DNA of 64,000 nt from Pseudomonas frederiksbergensis. Lineage in GTDB: Bacteria > Pseudomonadota > Gammaproteobacteria > Pseudomonadales > Pseudomonadaceae. Each line of letters opens with the position of its first letter. Positions within the stretch are counted from its first letter, which is position 1. Both the position numbers and the translations under genes were made by a program. The notes below the pieces were generated by a model. That model did not search any database, was not told the origin of the DNA, and worked only from the letters and a program-made list of their open reading frames with translations. The stretch spans positions 5,508,501 to 5,572,500 of the forward strand of contig NZ_CP017886.1 of NCBI RefSeq assembly GCF_001874645.1, in the 5' to 3' direction. Below are positions 1 to 9,854 of the stretch, one piece after another.

Positions 1-576
1 AAAGTCATCCACCAGTTTGTATTTGGCGATCCCGTATTCGTTAAGGCCGCCGGCCTTTTCCCGAGCTTCGAAAATCACCACCTCGTGGCCATGCATGGCG
101 CTGCGGTGCGCACAGGACAAACCGGCAGGCCCGGCACCGACCACGGCAATCCGTTTACCGGTGGCCGCCGCGCGTTTGAACGGGTGCTCCGTGAAATGCG
201 CGTTGTCGATGGCGTAGCGTTGCAACAGACCGATTAACACTGGCGCGCATTCTTCAGCGTTGTTGCGCACGCAGGCGTGCTGGCAAAGGATTTCTGTCGG
301 ACAGACTCGGGCGCAACTTCCGCCGAGGATGTTCGCCGAGAGGATTGTTTGCGCCGCGCCCTGGACGTTCTCTTGATGGATATTGCGAATGAACGACGGG
401 ATATCGATTTCGCTCGGGCACGCGTTGACGCATGGCGCGTCGTAGCAATACAAACAGCGCGAGGCTTCCAGATGCGCCTGACGGTCGTTGAGCGGCGGCG
501 CCAGATCGGTGAAATGGCTGGCGAGAGCGGCCGCATCCTCGGCGGGATGGGGCAAGTGGTTCAGCGTCTTGATCAC
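1..576 (-). CDS. preT: NAD(P)-dependent dihydropyrimidine dehydrogenase small subunit, PreT-like (partial, C-terminus outside window)
   Basis: The visible 192 N-terminal residues begin at a GTG with a GAGG ribosome site about 9 bases upstream. They hold the ferredoxin-like cysteine clusters CLYCYDAPCVNACP and CARVCP...CQHAC, which bind 4Fe-4S clusters in this family. A dinucleotide-binding loop (VVGAGPAGLSCAHR) follows. This is the organisation of PreT and of glutamate-synthase-type small subunits, which pass electrons from NAD(P)H through FAD and Fe-S centres. It lies downstream of dihydropyrimidinase on the same strand, so the inferred role is the first step of reductive uracil/thymine breakdown together with a PreA subunit expected beyond base 1. 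The C-terminal half cannot be seen. Confidence 0.85.
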   Translation of the reverse strand, partial: MIKTLNHLPHPAEDAAALASHFTDLAPPLNDRQAHLEASRCLYCYDAPCVNACPSEIDIPSFIRNIHQENVQGAAQTILSANILGGSCARVCPTEILCQHACVRNNAEECAPVLIGLLQRYAIDNAHFTEHPFKRAAATGKRIAVVGAGPAGLSCAHRSAMHGHEVVIFEAREKAGGLNEYGIAKYKLVDDF

Positions 577-631
577 GGTGTTGGCCTCACGTTTTTGTGA
601 TGGTCTGCCTCTGTGGGCAGTAATGCTGCCC

Positions 632-735
632 CGTAGGAGCTGCCGAAGGCTGCGATCTTTTGATCTTGATTTTGCAATGAAGAAGGATCGTCGCTATTTG
701 CGGATAAGATCGCAGCCTTCGGCAGCTCCTACGGG
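632..735. repeat. REP-type inverted repeat pair
   Basis: Two copies of a REP-like unit face each other: CGTAGGAGCTGCCGAAGGC at the left and its inverse ending CAGCTCCTACGG at the right, with about 60 bases between. The pair fills the gap between dihydropyrimidinase and the preT-like gene. A related pair is at 8491-8573 and a single half at 45096-45110. In pseudomonads such units are spread by RAYT transposases; no RAYT gene is in this window. Confidence 0.85.
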
Positions 736-746
736 TGATCGGTCGC

Positions 747-2234
<1,488 letters not shown>

Positions 2235-2383
2235 TTATAGGGTGCAGGCTAAGGAAGTTGTATTCCTGTCAGCGCTGTCAGGAATAAACGCTAGCTGGAG
2301 ATATCAGATTGAGCAAGAATATTTTTTATAAGCTTATATCAATATTAACTATTTGATATTAAACATAAAAAATCACAAATCAC

Positions 2384-2411
2384 CAAAGTGGTGAGGCCTC
2401 TCACCATTTTG
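2384..2411. promoter_or_regulatory. 12-bp-arm palindrome, candidate operator
   Basis: The arms CAAAGTGGTGAG and CTCACCATTTTG are inverse complements with one mismatch, separated by GCCT. There is no U-tract, so it is not a simple terminator. It sits mid-way in the divergent hydA/permease control region, which favours a binding site for a dimeric regulator. Confidence 0.5.
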
Positions 2412-2595
2412 ACGCACTTGACAGGATCGAAATATGGTCAAGATTTCCTATGTGAAATCAGCTATTTGAGGTGTGCCTGTGGCTGATAGAAAAAATACAA
2501 AATAAATGTAACTCACCAGATTGAGTCCCGAGAGTTCGGACAACGTGCCTGGCATTTTGCCTGAGTGCTCAAGCAAGTATCCGCGGGCTCGATTG

Positions 2596-2625
2596 TTGTT
2601 TAAACAAAACTGATGAACATCAGTT
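2596..2625. promoter_or_regulatory. Adjacent palindromes upstream of the permease
   Basis: A perfect 12-bp palindrome TTGTTTAAACAA (2596-2607) is followed at once by AACTGAT-GAAC-ATCAGTT (7-bp arms, 2608-2625). They lie about 190 bp before the permease start and could be an operator or activator site; no family assignment is made. Confidence 0.4.
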
Positions 2626-2809
2626 GTTTACATGGATTTTACCGACGCGCCAAGGTTGTCAGCAGAGTGTCCGGCATGCTTATTGATTGTCGCCGCTGAC
2701 ACCTTGGCCGGTCGGTAAAAGTCGTCAGTTCTCCGGCCATCGTCCGGCTCGCGGTCCAACCGCAGGCCAGCCCGATGAGCAAAATAATCAAAAGAACAAT
2801 GGAGCGGCC

Positions 2810-4294
2810 ATGCAACAGAACAGATCGCGCGTCACCGAACGCGAAGGCTTGTACGAACTGGACGCCGGCAGCGACGTCCTCGACAGTCCCCGGTACAACC
2901 ACGACATTGCTCCGACCAAGGTGCACGAACGAACCTGGAACAAATGGCACATCACCGCACTGTGGATCGGCATGTCGGTTTGCGTACCGACCTACACCCT
3001 CGGCGGGGTGCTCACCGCGTACTTCGGCCTGACGGTTGGCGAGGCGTTGCTGGCGATTCTGCTGGCCAACGTCATTGTGCTGATTCCGCTGACCCTCAAT
3101 GCCTTCGCGGGTACCAAGTACGGGATTCCGTTTCCGGTGTTGCTGCGTTCCTCGTTCGGGGTGATCGGTTCCAACGTGCCGTGCCTGATCCGCGCGCTGG
3201 TGGCCTGCGGCTGGTTTGGCATCCAGACGATGTTTGGCGGGCTGGCGATTCACCTGTTTCTCGGCTCGATTTTCGAGGGCTGGAAATCCCTCGGGGGCAC
3301 CGGCGAAGTGATCGGCTTCATGATGTTCTGGACGCTGAACCTGTGGGTGGTGCTGCGTGGTGCCGAGTCGATCAAATGGCTGGAAACGCTTTCTGCACCG
3401 CTGTTGGTGACGGTGGGGCTGGGCCTGCTGGTCTGGGCCATGCCGAACGTGTCGCTGACCGAGTTGCTGGCAATCCCGGCCAAACGTCCCGAAGGCGCCA
3501 GCGTGACCAGTTACTTCTTTGCCGGGCTGACCGCGATGGTCGGGTTCTGGGCGACCTTGTCGCTGAACATCCCGGACTTCAGCCGCTACGCCAAAAGCCA
3601 GAAAGACCAGATCCTCGGGCAGATTTTCGGCTTGCCGCTGACCATGTTCCTGTTTGCCTCGCTCGGTGTGGTGATGACTGCCGCGTCGGTGAAACTGGTG
3701 GGCGTGACCGTCTCTGATCCGGTCAGCCTGATCGGGCATATCCAGAGCCCAGTGTGGGTGGCGGTCGCCATGGCACTGATCATTATCGCTACGCTGTCGA
3801 CCAACACCGCAGCCAATATCGTTTCGCCGACCAACGACTTTCAGAACCTCGCGCCTAAACTCATCAACCGCACCAAAGCGGTGATGTTGACCGGTCTGGT
3901 CGGATTGGTGCTGATGGGCCACGAACTGCTGAAGAAGCTTGGGCTGATCGTCTCCAATGTCAGCCTGGAAACGGTCTATTCCAACTGGTTGCTCGGTTAT
4001 TCGAGCCTGCTCGGGCCGATTGCCGGGATCATGGTAGTGGACTATTTCCTGATCAAGAAACAACAACTGGACCTGGCAGGCCTGTACCGCGATGACGTGT
4101 ACCCGGCGTGGAACTGGAACGGCTTCATCGCCTTCGGCGTGCCAGTGGCGTTGACCTTGCTGTCGCTGGGCAGTGATGTGTTCAGCTGGTTCTACAGCTA
4201 CGGCTGGTTCACCGGCTCGGCCCTTGGCGGCCTGATGTATTACGGGTTGTGCACGATGCGTACTAGCCCGTCTGTTGTGAAGTCTCCGGTGTGA
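2810..4294 (+). CDS. NCS1-family nucleobase/hydantoin:cation symporter
   Basis: The ATG at 2810 is preferred over an upstream ATG because GGAG lies 6 bases before it, and family proteins start with a short polar segment like MQQNRSRVTERE. The 494-residue product has about twelve hydrophobic segments and a conserved early stretch (NKWHITALWIGMSVCVPTYT). NCS1 permeases import uracil, allantoin, hydantoins, cytosine or thiamine with Na+ or H+. Position between dihydropyrimidinase and the N-carbamoyl hydrolase implies uptake of a pyrimidine or hydantoin. It is likely co-transcribed with the hydrolase 67 bp downstream. Confidence 0.88.
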   Translation: MQQNRSRVTEREGLYELDAGSDVLDSPRYNHDIAPTKVHERTWNKWHITALWIGMSVCVPTYTLGGVLTAYFGLTVGEALLAILLANVIVLIPLTLNAFAGTKYGIPFPVLLRSSFGVIGSNVPCLIRALVACGWFGIQTMFGGLAIHLFLGSIFEGWKSLGGTGEVIGFMMFWTLNLWVVLRGAESIKWLETLSAPLLVTVGLGLLVWAMPNVSLTELLAIPAKRPEGASVTSYFFAGLTAMVGFWATLSLNIPDFSRYAKSQKDQILGQIFGLPLTMFLFASLGVVMTAASVKLVGVTVSDPVSLIGHIQSPVWVAVAMALIIIATLSTNTAANIVSPTNDFQNLAPKLINRTKAVMLTGLVGLVLMGHELLKKLGLIVSNVSLETVYSNWLLGYSSLLGPIAGIMVVDYFLIKKQQLDLAGLYRDDVYPAWNWNGFIAFGVPVALTLLSLGSDVFSWFYSYGWFTGSALGGLMYYGLCTMRTSPSVVKSPV

Positions 4295-4361
4295 CGGATG
4301 GCCTCAACTGCACAAAAGATTTGCCTGAGAAAACCTATAACAACTGTCTGAGGAGATCACC

Positions 4362-5645
4362 ATGAACGCTGCCGTAGACGTTCTGCAGTCCAGCCATCAG
4401 CACATCGACCGTGACCGGCTCTGGCAGTCGCTCATGGAGCTGGCCAAACTCGGTGCCACGGTCAAGGGCGGTGTCTGTCGCCTGGCCCTGACCGACCTCG
4501 ACCGCCAGGCCCGCGACCTGTTCGTGCAGTGGTGCAAGGAGGCCGGTTGCAGTGTGACGATCGATGCGGTCGGCAACATCTTCGCCCGCCGCGCCGGACG
4601 CAATCCGCAACTGCCACCGGTGATGACCGGCAGCCACATCGACACGCAACCCACCGGCGGCAAGTTCGATGGCTGCTTTGGCGTGCTGGCCGGCGTCGAA
4701 GTGCTACGCACCCTCAACGACCTGGGCGTGGAAACCGAGGCGCCGCTGGAAGTGGTGGTCTGGACCAACGAAGAGGGCTCGCGCTTCGCCCCGTGCATGA
4801 TGGGTTCCGGGGTGTTTGCCGAAAAATTCACCCTCGAAGAAACACTGGCCAAGATCGACGCCGATGGCGTGACCGTGGGTGAGGCGCTGAATGCCATCGG
4901 TTACGCCGGTCCGCGCAAAGTCAGTGGTCACGCAGTCGGTGCCTACTTTGAAGCGCACATCGAGCAAGGTCCGATTCTGGAAGACGAGCGTAAAACCATT
5001 GGCGTGGTGATGGGCGCGTTGGGACAGAAGTGGTTCGACCTGAAACTGCACGGCGTCGAGGCCCACGCGGGGCCAACGCCGATGCATTTGCGCAAGGATG
5101 CATTGGTCGGCGCCGCAGCAATCGTTGCCGCCGTGAACCGTACCGCCCTCGGTCACCAACCTCACGCCTGTGGCACCGTCGGATGCCTGCAAGCTTATCC
5201 GGGCTCGCGTAACGTCATCCCCGGTGAAGTGCGCATGACCCTGGATTTCCGTCATCTTGAGCCGACGCGGCTCGATTCGATGATCGCTGAAGTGCGGCAG
5301 GTGATCGACAGTATCTGCGATGAGCACGGTCTGACGTTCGAACTGACTCCAACTGCCGACTTCCCGCCGCTGTATTTCGACAAGGGCTGTGTCGAGGCAG
5401 TGCGTGGCGCGGCACAAGGTCTTGGGTTGTCGCACATGGACATCGTCAGCGGGGCAGGGCACGACGCAATCTTCCTCGCCGAGCTGGGGCCGGCCGGGAT
5501 GATCTTCGTGCCGTGCGAGGGTGGCATCAGCCACAACGAAATCGAAAACGCCGCACCGGATGACCTGGCGGCCGGTTGTGCGGTGTTGTTGCGGGCGATG
5601 CTGGCAGCCTCGGCGGCGATTGCCAGTGGTGAGTTGGCGGCCTGA
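4362..5645 (+). CDS. Zn-dependent M20 hydrolase, N-carbamoyl-beta-alanine / N-carbamoyl-amino-acid amidohydrolase
   Basis: The 427-residue enzyme carries the M20 metal set of the beta-ureidopropionase/allantoate amidohydrolase branch: H92 in GSHIDT, D103 in GKFDG, the EE pair at 137-138 in TNEEGSRF, H199 in EAHIEQGP and H391 in GISHNE. The dimerisation domain interrupts the catalytic domain between about 210 and 330. A strong site CTGAGGAGATCACC precedes the ATG. Family members release CO2 and NH3 from N-carbamoyl products. In context it completes the chain dihydropyrimidine to N-carbamoyl compound to beta-amino acid. Allantoate amidohydrolase activity is the main alternative. Confidence 0.88.
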   Translation: MNAAVDVLQSSHQHIDRDRLWQSLMELAKLGATVKGGVCRLALTDLDRQARDLFVQWCKEAGCSVTIDAVGNIFARRAGRNPQLPPVMTGSHIDTQPTGGKFDGCFGVLAGVEVLRTLNDLGVETEAPLEVVVWTNEEGSRFAPCMMGSGVFAEKFTLEETLAKIDADGVTVGEALNAIGYAGPRKVSGHAVGAYFEAHIEQGPILEDERKTIGVVMGALGQKWFDLKLHGVEAHAGPTPMHLRKDALVGAAAIVAAVNRTALGHQPHACGTVGCLQAYPGSRNVIPGEVRMTLDFRHLEPTRLDSMIAEVRQVIDSICDEHGLTFELTPTADFPPLYFDKGCVEAVRGAAQGLGLSHMDIVSGAGHDAIFLAELGPAGMIFVPCEGGISHNEIENAAPDDLAAGCAVLLRAMLAASAAIASGELAA

Positions 5646-5651
5646 ACCGCC

Positions 5652-5789
5652 TCACCAGAACGCCCGGACATAATTGAGCGGCGCATGGGCAGCCAGGCGC
5701 CGGTTCATGACATTGCCGTTACCTGGCGGTGTCTTGTAATGGGCGTTGTAATACCGTTCGCCCAGCGGCTGATCCTGATCAGGGCAGTG
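5652..5789 (-). pseudogene. Possible remnant of a short coding sequence
   Basis: Between the hydrolase and the crotonase, one minus-strand frame is open for 45 codons with no start codon. It reads as protein-like sequence (PLGERYYNAHYKTPPGNGNV ... HAPLNYVRAFW, then TGA). An in-frame stop lies just upstream at 5790-5792. I cannot assign a family. It may be the 3' end of a deleted gene; the rest of the 5646-5973 gap shows only the crotonase leader. Confidence 0.25.
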
Positions 5790-5973
5790 TCATGACGACA
5801 ACCTTTTTTTGATCTTCAACGTTGACTGAGTAAAGGCCTGACGATGCCTGTGTAGACGCCGGCGTGGTCTGTGGACGTTCAGTCCCGCTTTTGGCGGATG
5901 CACTGCCTACAGCCACACGCGCTGGCTTGTTATAGTTCGGACCTTATTTTCAGCGCCAGCAAGGATCACTGCC

Positions 5974-6786
5974 ATGTCCGAATACCAAGCCTTTCGCGTC
6001 GAACTGAGCGACAACATCGCCCATGTGCAGATCAACCGCCCGGAAAAGATCAACGCGATGAACGCGGTGTTCTGGACTGAAATCATCGAGATCTTCCAGT
6101 GGATCGACGACACCGATGAGGTTCGTGCGGTAGTCATCAGTGGTGCTGGCAAGCATTTCTCTTCGGGCATCGACCTGATGATGCTGGCTTCGGTGGCCAA
6201 TGAAATGGGCAAGGACGCGGGTCGCAACGCGCGCCTGTTGCGGCGCAAGATCCTGGCGTTGCAAGCGTCGTTCAACGCCGTCGACAACTGCCGTAAACCG
6301 GTATTGGCCGCCATTCAGGGCTATTGCCTGGGCGGCGCCATCGATCTGATTTCTGCTTGCGACATGCGTTATGCGGCAGAAGACGCACAATTCTCGATCA
6401 AGGAAATCGACATGGGCATGGCCGCCGACGTTGGCACTTTGCAACGCTTGCCGCGGATCATCGGTGACGGCATGCTGCGAGAACTGGCATACACTGGTCG
6501 CACCTTTGGCGCGGAAGAGGCACGCAGCATTGGCCTGGTCAACCGGGTCTACCCGGACACGGCCAGCTTGCTGGATGGGGTGATGGGCATTGCCCGTGAC
6601 ATTGCTGCCAAATCGCCGATTGCGATTGCCGGAACCAAAGAGATGATCAGCTACATGCGCGATCACAGCATCAACGATGGCCTGGAATACATCGCTACCT
6701 GGAACGCCGCGATGCTGCAATCCACAGACCTGCGGGTCGCCATGGCGGCGTCGATGAGCAAGCAGAAACCCGAATTTCTGGACTGA
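5974..6786 (+). CDS. Crotonase-family protein, delta3,5-delta2,4-dienoyl-CoA isomerase-like
   Basis: The 270-residue protein has the crotonase fold signatures: GAGKHFSSGID for the oxyanion-hole/CoA region and AAIQGYCLGGAIDL. Three acidic residues, D124, E144 and D152, have exactly the spacing (20 and 8) of the catalytic D176/E196/D204 of rat ECH1. The stretch KEIDMGMAADVGTLQRLP is also typical of that branch. The likely reaction is isomerisation of dienoyl-CoA from unsaturated fatty acids in the cytoplasm. AAGGATC lies before the ATG. nudC follows after 6 bp, so the two are probably co-transcribed, although no functional link is evident. Confidence 0.85.
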   Translation: MSEYQAFRVELSDNIAHVQINRPEKINAMNAVFWTEIIEIFQWIDDTDEVRAVVISGAGKHFSSGIDLMMLASVANEMGKDAGRNARLLRRKILALQASFNAVDNCRKPVLAAIQGYCLGGAIDLISACDMRYAAEDAQFSIKEIDMGMAADVGTLQRLPRIIGDGMLRELAYTGRTFGAEEARSIGLVNRVYPDTASLLDGVMGIARDIAAKSPIAIAGTKEMISYMRDHSINDGLEYIATWNAAMLQSTDLRVAMAASMSKQKPEFLD

Positions 6787-6792
6787 GCAAAC

Positions 6793-7623
6793 ATGACTTC
6801 ACGCTGGACCACAGCAGTAATCGACACCGACTTGCCGGGCGGCTGGGCCGTGGCCCGCAGCCCCGAAGGTTTCTTGTTCGACGACAATGGCGCGCTGTTT
6901 CCGCGGGAATGGCTGAAACGTCAGGACCTGTCGATTCTCGCCGAACACGGCATTGGTCATCTCGACGGTGAGCCGGTGTATTTGTTGGAGCTCAAGGCTC
7001 ACAGCGAGGTGTCAGGCTGCAACTGGAAAGGCTTGCGAGCGTTCATGCTCGATGGCGATCACACGGTTTACAAAGTGCTGGGTTATGCCGCGCAAGTTGG
7101 CACCTGGGCGCGGGAGCATCGGTTTTGTGGCAACTGTGGCCTGCGCATGACGCAGGTGCCGCGTGAACGGGCGATGTATTGCGAACCCTGTGATCTGCGC
7201 TTTTATCCGCGGATTTCACCGAGCATGATCGTGTTGATCACCCGTGGTGACGAAGTCCTGCTGGCGCGCTCGCCACGTTTTGTCACCGGGGTCTACAGCA
7301 CCCTGGCGGGTTTTGCCGAGCCAGGTGAGTCGGCCGAGGATTGCCTGGTTCGTGAAGTGCGCGAAGAGGTGCAGATCGAGGTCAGGAACATCCAGTACCT
7401 GGGCAGCCAGTGCTGGCCGTTCCCGCATTCGATGATGCTCGGTTTTCATGCCGAGTACGCCGGTGGCGAGATCGTACCGCAAGCCGATGAGATCGAAGAT
7501 GCCCAGTGGTTCAACATTCACGCGCTGCCGCCATTGCCGGCGTCGCGCTCGATTGCCCGTTATTTGATCGACGTTTATGTAGCGCGGCGCTTAGGCCACG
7601 CTGAACCAGTGCTGCCAGGCTAG
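6793..7623 (+). CDS. nudC: NAD(+) diphosphatase NudC (Nudix, RNA decapping/NADH pyrophosphatase)
   Basis: The 276-residue protein has the NudC layout: an N-terminal domain, a zinc ribbon (C112, C115, C130, C133), a Nudix box at about 173-195 ([20 protein letters not shown]), and the array SQCWPFPHS at 205-213. That array replaces the usual SQPWPFP motif that distinguishes NudC; here the proline after Q is a cysteine. Known members hydrolyse NAD(H) to NMN(H) and AMP and remove NAD caps from RNA. The 3' end overlaps the convergent TSUP gene by 33 bases. Confidence 0.93.
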   Translation: MTSRWTTAVIDTDLPGGWAVARSPEGFLFDDNGALFPREWLKRQDLSILAEHGIGHLDGEPVYLLELKAHSEVSGCNWKGLRAFMLDGDHTVYKVLGYAAQVGTWAREHRFCGNCGLRMTQVPRERAMYCEPCDLRFYPRISPSMIVLITRGDEVLLARSPRFVTGVYSTLAGFAEPGESAEDCLVREVREEVQIEVRNIQYLGSQCWPFPHSMMLGFHAEYAGGEIVPQADEIEDAQWFNIHALPPLPASRSIARYLIDVYVARRLGHAEPVLPG

Positions 7624-8370
7624 ACGCACAGTCAAACCCAGCACCACGGTGATGAAGACCGGGCGAATGAACTTCGCCCCACCGCTGATGGCGGTGCGTG
7701 CACCAAAGAACGCGCCAACCATCACCGACAGGCCCATGCTCAGGCCGATGATCCAGTCCACTTGCCCGGAAAAGATGAACACCGACAGCGCCGCGATGTT
7801 GCTGACGAAGTTCATGCTGCGCGCCACGCCGCTGGCCTTGACCAGATCGATGGGGTACAGCAGCAGGCTGCTGACGGTCCAGAAGGCGCCAGTGCCGGGA
7901 CCGGCCACGCCGTCGTAGAAGCCGAGGCTGAAACCCTGGCTCGACTGCCACTTCTTCTTTATCGGTGCGTCGCTGTCCAGCGGTGCTTTCGGCGTGCCGC
8001 CAAACAGCAGATAGACACCACAGGCGAAGACGATCACCGGGAGCATTTTGTTCAGCCACTCAGCCGGCAAGTAGTGCGCAACGATTGCGCCGGTCAGTGC
8101 GCCCACCAGGGTTCCGATAATCGCGTGCATCCACTGCCGCGGGTGGAACAGCTTGCGTCGGTAGAAGGTGAAACTGGCGGTGGCCGAGCCGAAGGTCGAG
8201 CTCAGTTTATTGGTGCCCAGTACCAGGTGCGGGGGCAGGCCGGCGGTGAGCAGCGCCGGGGTGGTCAGCAGACCGCCGCCTCCAGCAATGGCATCGATGA
8301 AGCCGGCAATGAACGCGACGATGGCCAAAATGGCCAGAGTGGTGAGGTCTACGCTGAGTTCGAAAGGCAT
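7591..8370 (-). CDS. TSUP-family (TauE/SafE) membrane transporter
   Basis: The 259-residue integral membrane protein has about eight hydrophobic segments and the duplicated TSUP pattern. The first half has [19 protein letters not shown] and [14 protein letters not shown]; the second has [15 protein letters not shown] and [10 protein letters not shown]. Family members export sulfite, sulfoacetate or related anions, or move other small acids. Neither substrate nor partner can be inferred from the neighbours. Its stop lies inside the last codons of nudC on the other strand, a compact convergent overlap. Confidence 0.85.
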   Translation of the reverse strand: MPFELSVDLTTLAILAIVAFIAGFIDAIAGGGGLLTTPALLTAGLPPHLVLGTNKLSSTFGSATASFTFYRRKLFHPRQWMHAIIGTLVGALTGAIVAHYLPAEWLNKMLPVIVFACGVYLLFGGTPKAPLDSDAPIKKKWQSSQGFSLGFYDGVAGPGTGAFWTVSSLLLYPIDLVKASGVARSMNFVSNIAALSVFIFSGQVDWIIGLSMGLSVMVGAFFGARTAISGGAKFIRPVFITVVLGLTVRLAWQHWFSVA

Positions 8371-8490
8371 GAGGTCGACTTATTCGGCGGGGGCAGGAGC
8401 GGGCTGCGGGGAAGGGCCGATATCTTACCTATATCCAACGTTTGCAGCGACTGATCTGGCCTCATCGCAAGCCAGCGAACGTCAAGGGGC

Positions 8491-8573
8491 GCGTAGGAGC
8501 TGCCGCAGGTTCGGGCCGCGTTCGGACGATCCCTTGATCTTGAAAAGATCGCAGCCTGCGGCAGCTCCTACGC
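8491..8573. repeat. REP-type inverted repeat pair
   Basis: GCGTAGGAGCTGCCGCAGG (8491-8509) and its exact inverse CCTGCGGCAGCTCCTACGC (8555-8573) form a perfect 19-bp stem with a 45-base loop. It sits between the TSUP gene and the DUF1348 gene. It belongs to the same repeat family as the pair at 632-735. Confidence 0.85.
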
Positions 8574-8585
8574 GAGCGGGGGTGG

Positions 8586-9065
8586 TTACAAGTCCAGGTC
8601 AGACAAGCCAGGATGATCATTCGGGCGACGGCCCAGCGGCCAGTGGAACTTGCGTTCGCTTTCCTTGATCGGCAGGTCATTGATGCAGGCGTGACGGTTG
8701 GACATCAACCCGTACTCATCGAACTCCCAGTTTTCATTGCCGTACGATCGATACCAATTGCCCGAATCGTCATGCCATTCATAGGCATAACGCACGGCGA
8801 TACGGTTTCCGGTGAAAGCCCAGAGCTCCTTGATCAGCCGGTAATCCAGTTCCTTGGCCCATTTGCGGGTCAGAAACCCCTTGGCTTCCTCGCGGTTGTT
8901 GGCGAACTCGGCGCGGTTACGCCATTTTGTGTCCACGGTGTAGGCCAGGGATACCCGCTGTGGATCGCGGGAGTTCCAGCCGTCTTCGGCCAGGCGAATC
9001 TTTTCGATGGCCGACTCACGAGTGAACGGCGGAAGTGGCAGACGAGCTTCGGCATTAGATGACAT
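8586..9065 (-). CDS. DUF1348 / nuclear transport factor 2-like protein
   Basis: The second ATG (9065) is chosen because TTGGGGAC lies just before it; an upstream in-frame ATG would place that site inside the coding region. The 159-residue product shows the SnoaL/NTF2-like pattern of DUF1348 ([31 protein letters not shown], then [23 protein letters not shown]). The family is a cone-shaped alpha+beta pocket protein of unknown substrate. The gene lies 26 bases behind a tetR gene on the same strand, so the regulator almost certainly controls it. Confidence 0.85.
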   Translation of the reverse strand: MSSNAEARLPLPPFTRESAIEKIRLAEDGWNSRDPQRVSLAYTVDTKWRNRAEFANNREEAKGFLTRKWAKELDYRLIKELWAFTGNRIAVRYAYEWHDDSGNWYRSYGNENWEFDEYGLMSNRHACINDLPIKESERKFHWPLGRRPNDHPGLSDLDL

Positions 9066-9091
9066 TAAAAGTCCCCAAGGAAAGTGAGCGT

Positions 9092-9685
9092 TCAAACCGC
9101 GAGTTGATCTTGTTTAAACAGTGAAAGGTCCAATAACGTTCGCGCTATGCATTGCGCATTATCGGCGGCACTGTGATCGCCCATGACAAGAGCAACGGTA
9201 ATGGCGCCATCGATCAGGATCAGCAGTTGTTTGGCCAGTGCCTCCGGGTCGTGTACGCCATGTTCGGTACAGAGCTCGCACACGTAGTCGAGCAGCTTCT
9301 GTTTATGTTCCTTCGCTACCAGGCGCACCGGGTCTTGCGGGTCGCCGGTTTCGCCGCTGGTGTTGATAAAGGCACAGCCGCGAAAGCCTTCGCTGGCGAA
9401 CCAGTCCTTGAGCACGGTGAACAGGTTGAGCAGCCGTTCGACCGGGCTTGGGGCCTTGTTCACTTCGGTCTGGAACCAGTGCATCCAGCGTACGTCGCGG
9501 CGCTGCAAGGCCGCGACGGTCAGCGCCTCCTTGCTGGTGAAGTAGCGGTAAATACTTTTTCTGGAGACGCCGGCGGTTTTCACCAGAAGATCCATGCCAG
9601 TGGCAGCAATGCCACTTTTATAGATCAACTTTTCGGTGACATCCAGAATAATGTCGCGTGTGTCGTTGCTAGTGATTTCGTTCAT
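9092..9685 (-). CDS. TetR/AcrR-family transcriptional regulator
   Basis: The 197-residue protein has an N-terminal HTH at about 8-55 ([20 protein letters not shown] ... [16 protein letters not shown]) and a helical ligand-binding domain. The ATG at 9685 is preferred; a longer frame would start at a TTG that is really the -35 element. It is first gene of a tetR-DUF1348 operon. A perfect palindrome inside its own promoter (see 9693-9721) suggests negative autoregulation with co-control of the DUF1348 gene. The ligand is unknown. Confidence 0.9.
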   Translation of the reverse strand: MNEITSNDTRDIILDVTEKLIYKSGIAATGMDLLVKTAGVSRKSIYRYFTSKEALTVAALQRRDVRWMHWFQTEVNKAPSPVERLLNLFTVLKDWFASEGFRGCAFINTSGETGDPQDPVRLVAKEHKQKLLDYVCELCTEHGVHDPEALAKQLLILIDGAITVALVMGDHSAADNAQCIARTLLDLSLFKQDQLAV

Positions 9686-9692
9686 GTGGCAA

Positions 9693-9721
9693 AGAGTAGA
9701 ACGGTCGTTCTCCTTGGTCAA
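9693..9721 (-). promoter_or_regulatory. tetR promoter with embedded TetR-type operator
   Basis: On the minus strand TTGACC (-35, 9716-9721), 17 bases and TACTCT (-10, 9693-9698) form a good sigma-70 promoter. The spacer contains the perfect palindrome AGAACG-AC-CGTTCT (9698-9711). Only 7 bases separate the -10 from the ATG, so the transcript would be leaderless or nearly so. Confidence 0.65.
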
Positions 9722-9744
9722 ATATTTTTAAAGATTAAAAGGTC

Positions 9745-9759
9745 GCCGCCTTCGGCGGC
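9745..9759. other. GC-rich hairpin between divergent genes
   Basis: GCCGCC-TTC-GGCGGC forms a short perfect stem in the gap between tetR (leftward) and pssA (rightward). No coding potential was seen in 9722-9854. It cannot terminate either gene from this position and may be a REP fragment. Confidence 0.35.
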
Positions 9760-9854
9760 CGCTGTGGGGGATAAATGCCGAAGGCTGTGAAGACCCGAGC
9801 GAACACATGGTGTAAGCTCGTGCGTTCTTCGGATTCGACCCATTTGCGAGCCCT

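Noticed and set aside
2639..4066. 475-codon open frame on the minus strand opposite the NCS1 permease
   Set aside because: Rich in His, Gln, Arg and Pro with no domain pattern; a by-product of the GC-rich codon use of the real gene.
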